From positions 1 to 36,491 of the forward strand of contig JBGPOZ010000018.1 in NCBI GenBank assembly GCA_041488295.1: DNA of 36,491 bases, written 5' to 3'. The position numbers were made by a program, and so were the translations under genes. Under the pieces are notes generated by a model. It worked only from the letters and a program-made list of their open reading frames with translations, did not search any database and had not been told where the DNA came from. This DNA comes from URHD0088 sp041488295. GTDB lineage: Bacteria > Pseudomonadota > Alphaproteobacteria > ATCC43930 > CGMCC-115725. Positions 33,860 through 36,491 of this stretch are shown one piece after another. The first letter of the stretch is position 1, and each line of letters begins with the position of its first letter.

Positions 33860-34759
33860 TCAGGCTGGCATTGCTTCGAGATGTGGTTTCGTCAGAGTCC
33901 GGAGCAGGCTACGCTCCTGATCTTCGCTCAAGGGATAAAGCGGCGGGCGCGCCGCCCGCCACGCGCCCTCGCCGCTTTGCGCCGCGGCGACGGCTCTGAG
34001 AGCGGCAACGAAGAAATAGGGCTCGATGGCGGCGAGGAAACTTTCGACCTCGGCGAGGCGCGCCGCCGCGCTCCTCGGATCGGCGGCATCGTAGAGCGCG
34101 CGAACGAGCCGCGGCACGACATTGGCAAGGCCGCAGATCGTGCCGGCGGCACCGGCGCGCAACGCCTGCGGAATGTGATGCTCGGCGCCGACGAAAATTT
34201 CGAGATCGGGAAAGCGCTCGAGCAGCGGCGCGGTGTAGTTCCAATCGAGCGAGCTGTCCTTGACGCCGACCACCTCCTCCGGAAAATCCGCCGCAAGGCG
34301 GCCGATCGTCGCGTAGTCCATCGCGACGGCGCTGACCGAGGGAATGTTGTAGAGGTAGAGCTTCGCCCGCGAGCCACGGGTCCCCTCGGCGATCCGCGCG
34401 AAGGCGCGGTAGACGCCCTCGCCGTCGACGCCCTTGAAGAAAAAGGGCGGCAGCACGAGCGCGCCGGCACAACCGGCCTCGGCCGCGGCGCGCGTCAGCT
34501 CGATCGTGTCCGGGATGGCGGTACAACCGGTGCCGAGGATGACGCGCTCCGGTGCGATGCCGGCCGCCAGCACCGTATCGAGCGCGTGGCGGCGCTCGAC
34601 GACCGAAAAGGACGGCCCCTCGCCCGTCGTGCCGAAGAGCGCGACGCCGTCGCAGCCCGCCTCGAAGAGGAAGCGGCAATGGCGGGCGAGCCGCTTGCCG
34701 TCGCAGCCGAGATCGGCGGTGAGCGGCGTCAGTGTCGCGACCCAAAGGCCCTTGGCCAT
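33860..34759 (-). CDS. Dihydrodipicolinate synthase/N-acetylneuraminate lyase-family aldolase
   Basis: A 299-residue class I aldolase of the DapA/NanA superfamily. The GTTGEG motif is at 43-48, Tyr137 is in LYLYNIPSVSAVAM and the Schiff-base Lys167 in VVGVKDSSLDWN. These give the fold and a pyruvate-type mechanism, but the substrate (a keto-deoxy sugar acid, dihydrodipicolinate or another) is not determined. Starts ATGATG at 34762/34759 follow AGGAG; 34759 has better spacing. It heads the minus-strand series to the HAD, GmhB-like and rfb genes, and lies just downstream of the decayed CO-dehydrogenase-like gene. Confidence 0.86.
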   Translation of the reverse strand: MAKGLWVATLTPLTADLGCDGKRLARHCRFLFEAGCDGVALFGTTGEGPSFSVVERRHALDTVLAAGIAPERVILGTGCTAIPDTIELTRAAAEAGCAGALVLPPFFFKGVDGEGVYRAFARIAEGTRGSRAKLYLYNIPSVSAVAMDYATIGRLAADFPEEVVGVKDSSLDWNYTAPLLERFPDLEIFVGAEHHIPQALRAGAAGTICGLANVVPRLVRALYDAADPRSAAARLAEVESFLAAIEPYFFVAALRAVAAAQSGEGAWRAARPPLYPLSEDQERSLLRTLTKPHLEAMPA

Positions 34760-34944
34760 CATGAGCTCCTCGATGTTCGCTGCGCATGATAGGACGGAAT
34801 TGCCGCGCGGGTGAAGGTTCCGGCGGCGCGAGCGCAATCCTCGATCAAACCCTGCGGCGAGGACACGCGGTCCGGCTCCGCAAGACGGTTGACCGTCGCG
34901 TTGCTGGCGGACCAAGGTCTCGCCGCCAATCCCACCGACGAGGT
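34760..34944. other. Gap between gene remnant and aldolase, no clear gene
   Basis: On the minus strand the frame of the remnant stays open after its TAG and ends in a TGA overlapping the aldolase start. It encodes about 58 unrecognised residues (for example NRLAEPDRVSSPQGLIEDC). There is no ATG and no known domain. It may be leftover coding sequence or chance in GC-rich DNA. Confidence 0.4.
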
Positions 34945-35197
34945 CTATCGCGACATCCTCGCCTTCCGCATCGCCTCCCACACCCGGCACGGCGAGGCGG
35001 GCATGTCGAGGTGGCTGATGCCAAGCGGCGACAGCGCGTCGATGACGGCGTTCATGACGGCGCCGAGTGCGCCGACCGAGCCCGCCTCGCCGCGGCAGGG
35101 CGACATCGTCGGTGTAGCGGCCGGTGCCGGTGATGAAGCGCGGACCCAACTCATCCTCCTGGTCGATAGGCGCCGTCTCGCGCGCAATGGGGCCACA
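34945..35197 (-). pseudogene. Remnant of a CO/xanthine-dehydrogenase-type large subunit (CoxL-like), internally deleted and frameshifted
   Basis: Two ends of one protein are joined. In one minus-strand frame, just after an in-frame stop at 35198-35200, stands DELGPRFITGTGRYTDDVAL, the N-terminal R-x-L-T-G-x-G-x-Y-x-D-D-V element of molybdenum hydroxylase large chains. At about 35100 the match shifts frame and continues with RGEAGSVGALGAVMNAVIDA, LSPLGISHLDMPASP and RVWEAM up to the TAG at 34945. That is the family's C-terminal GEAGS...NAV.DAL..LG..H.DMP..P.RVW end. The full protein is about 750-800 residues, so roughly 2 kb of coding sequence is gone. No start codon remains and the molybdopterin-binding body is absent. 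It cannot be functional. Confidence 0.8.
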
Positions 35198-35327
35198 TCA
35201 TTTTGCACGACGACAACCCAACTCTGAGTTTCTCGGATTTTCACAAATATCTCGTGCATTTTGTTAAGTAATCAATCAACTGAATGAAATTTTGGGTGAT
35301 AAATGACTTCTCCGTTGTCACAAAATG

Positions 35328-35373
35328 TTCTGTTGCCAGAATTCGTTAATCCACCTATCTTTATGCAACAGAA
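35328..35373. promoter_or_regulatory. Perfect 9-bp inverted repeat bracketing the phasin promoter
   Basis: TTCTGTTGC (35328-35336) and its exact reverse complement GCAACAGAA (35365-35373) lie 28 nt apart. The left arm overlaps the candidate -35 box and the right arm the predicted start of transcription. This is the geometry expected for a repressor such as PhaR, which is known to control phasin genes at TGC-containing sites. The binding protein is an inference. Confidence 0.55.
35333..35361 (+). promoter_or_regulatory. Candidate phasin promoter
   Basis: TTGCCA (35333-35338), a 17-nt spacer and TATCTT (35356-35361) form a good sigma-70 match. Predicted transcription would start near 35368, giving a leader of about 75 nt before the ATG at 35442. 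Confidence 0.55.
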
Positions 35374-35441
35374 TCGAAACGTCTGGTTCTGTAATAATCG
35401 ATAGGCCGGGTCTGGAACTTCTTGTTTTCAAGGAGGGACGA

Positions 35442-35828
35442 ATGGCTAAAGCGGAGGACTCGAACGTCAAACGTATCGGCGAGGCCGAGGAACGCCGTTT
35501 GAAGGGCGCGTCGTTGCCCGATCTCGATCCGCTCATCAGGGCGAGCAACAAGCTCCTCGAAGGGTGGATGGCCGTCGGCAACGAAATGCTCGAATTCGGC
35601 AAGAACCGGATCGACCAGAGCCTTGAATTGAGCAAGGCGATGGCTCAATCGACCAGCCTCAAAGAGGCGATGGACCTGCAGGCAAAATACACCCGCTCGA
35701 TTGTGCAGGATTGCCTCAGCGAGGCGAACAAGATCGCCGATCTGAGCACGCGCAGCCTGGTCGACAGTCTGGCGAGTTGGCAGAGTTCCGACCGCGCCGC
35801 CGTGGAGCGGGCCGAGGCCGCCGAATAA
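35442..35828 (+). CDS. Phasin-family protein
   Basis: A 128-residue amphipathic, helix-rich protein of the Phasin_2 type that coats polyhydroxyalkanoate granules. Typical sequence is LIRASNKLLEGWMAVGNEML, EFGKNRIDQSLELSKAMAQS, then TSLKEAMDLQAKYTRSIVQD and ANKIADLSTRSLVDSLASW. Length is normal for small alphaproteobacterial phasins. ATG 35442 follows a very strong AAGGAGGG site; an extension upstream is AT-rich non-coding sequence. Transcription probably starts inside the inverted repeat at 35328-35373. It is convergent with the Nudix gene, with a hairpin between. No PHA synthase is in the window. Confidence 0.9.
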   Translation: MAKAEDSNVKRIGEAEERRLKGASLPDLDPLIRASNKLLEGWMAVGNEMLEFGKNRIDQSLELSKAMAQSTSLKEAMDLQAKYTRSIVQDCLSEANKIADLSTRSLVDSLASWQSSDRAAVERAEAAE

Positions 35829-35928
35829 GGTCGGTCATCACGGCATATCATCGTCCACCGCTCCGGCGGATCGCGAGGAGCGGGGCGAGCGTGGCTGCGT
35901 AAATTGAATGGCGATTTGCCCGATCGAC

Positions 35929-35960
35929 CCGGCATCGACTCAAGGGATCGTCGATGCCGG
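35929..35960 (+). terminator. Hairpin terminator after the phasin gene
   Basis: CCGGCATCGAC (35929-35939) and GTCGATGCCGG (35950-35960) form a perfect 11-bp stem with a 10-nt loop, followed by TTTCGGG. It stands between the convergent phasin and Nudix genes and may serve both. The T-run is short, so it is a moderate call. Confidence 0.6.
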
Positions 35961-35990
35961 TTTCGGGTGGCGCTTCCATCGGGTCTTCGC

Positions 35991-36491
35991 TCAGCCCGTG
36001 CGGCTCTCCTCGGCGAGAATTTCCGAAAGGTTGACAAGCATCCCGGCGGTGGCGCCCCAGATGTAGCGGTTCTCGAACGGCACGACGAAGAAGGTGCGCG
36101 TCGTCCCCTTCCACTCACGGCTGCCGCGCTGATGATTGATCGGATCGACGACGAAATCGAGCGGCACCTCGAAGATCTCGGCGACCTCGAAGGGATCGGG
36201 TCTCGACGGGTAAGGAACCCGAACGAAGCCGACGATCGGCGTTACTTCAAAGCCGGTGCCGGTCACATAGGTGTCGAGCCGGCCGATGATCTCGACATGG
36301 CTCGGCGGCAAGCCGACCTCCTCATGCGCCTCGCGCAAAGCGGCGGCGACGGGGTCGGGATCGATCGGCTCGATTCGGCCGCCTGGAAAGGAAATCTGCC
36401 CGGCATGATCGGAGAGATGCGCCGTCCGCTGCGTCAGAAGGATGGTGAGACGCTCGGGCTGCTCGATGATCGGCACGAGGACGGCAGCGGG
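35991..36491 (-). CDS. CoA pyrophosphatase-type Nudix hydrolase (N-terminus beyond right edge)
   Basis: Partial gene, 166 residues present. It has the UPF0035/CoA-diphosphatase signature ILLTQRTAHLSDHAGQISFP followed by GGRIEPIDPDPVAAALREAH and EEVGL, the Nudix box with its REx2EE metal site. Enzymes of this group (NudL, YeaB) cleave CoA and acyl-CoA to phosphopantetheine and 3',5'-ADP. The frame is open to the window end (PAAVLVPIIEQP), so the true start is upstream; an internal GTG at 36476 is unlikely. It ends at 35991, convergent with the phasin. Confidence 0.92.
   Translation of the reverse strand, partial: PAAVLVPIIEQPERLTILLTQRTAHLSDHAGQISFPGGRIEPIDPDPVAAALREAHEEVGLPPSHVEIIGRLDTYVTGTGFEVTPIVGFVRVPYPSRPDPFEVAEIFEVPLDFVVDPINHQRGSREWKGTTRTFFVVPFENRYIWGATAGMLVNLSEILAEESRTG

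Larger units (their letters stand above)
35201..35441. other. AT-rich intergenic control region before the phasin gene
   Basis: This stretch is far more AT-rich than the rest of the window (for example TTTTGTTAAGTAATCAATCA and GAATGAAATTTTGGG). It holds no reading frame of interest. It contains the candidate phasin promoter and a perfect inverted repeat, listed separately. Its 5' edge abuts the gene remnant, so it may contain a deletion or insertion boundary. Confidence 0.6.

Noticed and set aside
34763..34944. Possible small protein (about 58 residues) overlapping the aldolase start by ATGA
   Set aside because: The overlap is suggestive, but there is no ATG, no ribosome site and no recognised sequence; it is more likely leftover frame after the remnant.
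33860..35149. Extension of the DapA-family gene to a 429-residue fusion with an N-terminal CO-dehydrogenase-like piece
   Set aside because: The upstream 130 residues are a TTG-initiated run made of the gene remnant and unrecognised arginine-rich sequence. The aldolase has its own AGGAG and ATG at 34759-34762.
34811..35227. A 138-codon plus-strand frame over the gene remnant
   Set aside because: It has no ribosome site or domain and lies antisense to recognisable CoxL-type sequence.
1..36491. Mobile elements, CRISPR arrays, tRNA or rRNA genes
   Set aside because: No transposase or integrase motifs, no regularly spaced repeats and no tRNA-like T-loop (GTTCGAATC type) were seen on either strand by eye; a covariance-model scan would be needed to be sure.

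Overview
This is a GC-rich, densely packed bacterial chromosome segment, most likely from an alphaproteobacterium (Hyphomicrobiales or Rhodospirillales type). The signs are strong G/C third-position bias, a phasin, a flavin/GcvT-fused dimethylglycine dehydrogenase, a betaine-homocysteine methyltransferase, a Tat-type DUF1501 protein with its DUF1800 partner, and TPP-riboswitch control of thiC. No rRNA, tRNA, CRISPR array, phage or insertion sequence was seen. About 31 protein genes and one decayed gene are supported; thiC (left edge) and a Nudix gene (right edge) run off the window.

Layout. 1-9.2 kb: thiC with its TPP riboswitch and promoter, then divergently a dimethylglycine/sarcosine dehydrogenase-like gene. 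Tail to tail with it lie a secreted sulfatase and an MFS transporter. A glycerol dehydrogenase follows, then a small exported protein with a phenylalanine every third residue. 9.2-20 kb: an aldo/keto reductase, then a long minus-strand run (read right to left): FkbM methyltransferase, GT8-like and GT10 glycosyltransferases, a class I methyltransferase, a BHMT-like methyltransferase, a DddP-type M24 protein, the DUF1800/DUF1501 pair and a YqhA-like membrane protein. 20-25.6 kb: marR-emrA-emrB as an overlapping drug-efflux operon, a GT4-like glycosyltransferase, a small lipoprotein and an ElyC/YdcF-like envelope protein. 25.7-33.8 kb: nucleotide-sugar genes. On plus: an SDR epimerase/reductase, a WbpM/CapD-type 4,6-dehydratase and a GDT1-family cation transporter. 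On minus: a DapA-family aldolase, a HAD hydrolase, a GmhB-like phosphatase, rfbB, rfbA and gmd. 34.8-36.5 kb: a deleted and frameshifted remnant of a CO-dehydrogenase-type large subunit, an AT-rich control region, a phasin gene and a CoA-pyrophosphatase-type Nudix gene.

Two themes stand out. The first is methylated-onium metabolism. The BHMT-like gene is followed 33 nt later by an M24-fold protein in which six metal ligands and two further active-site residues match, at a constant numbering offset, those I recall for the DMSP lyase DddP. A dimethylglycine dehydrogenase-like enzyme, which could oxidise the BHMT product, lies in the same window. The second is surface glycan synthesis: dTDP-, GDP- and UDP-linked 4-keto-6-deoxy sugars are made here, with several glycosyltransferases, but the finishing reductases and epimerases are not in the window.

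The most interesting items are the BHMT/DddP-like pair, the CO-dehydrogenase gene scar, the perfect inverted repeat bracketing the phasin promoter, the apparently leaderless marR, the FxxF-repeat exported protein, and the sulfatase with an extra cysteine-containing N-terminal domain. All functional calls come from reading motifs by eye; no database search was possible.
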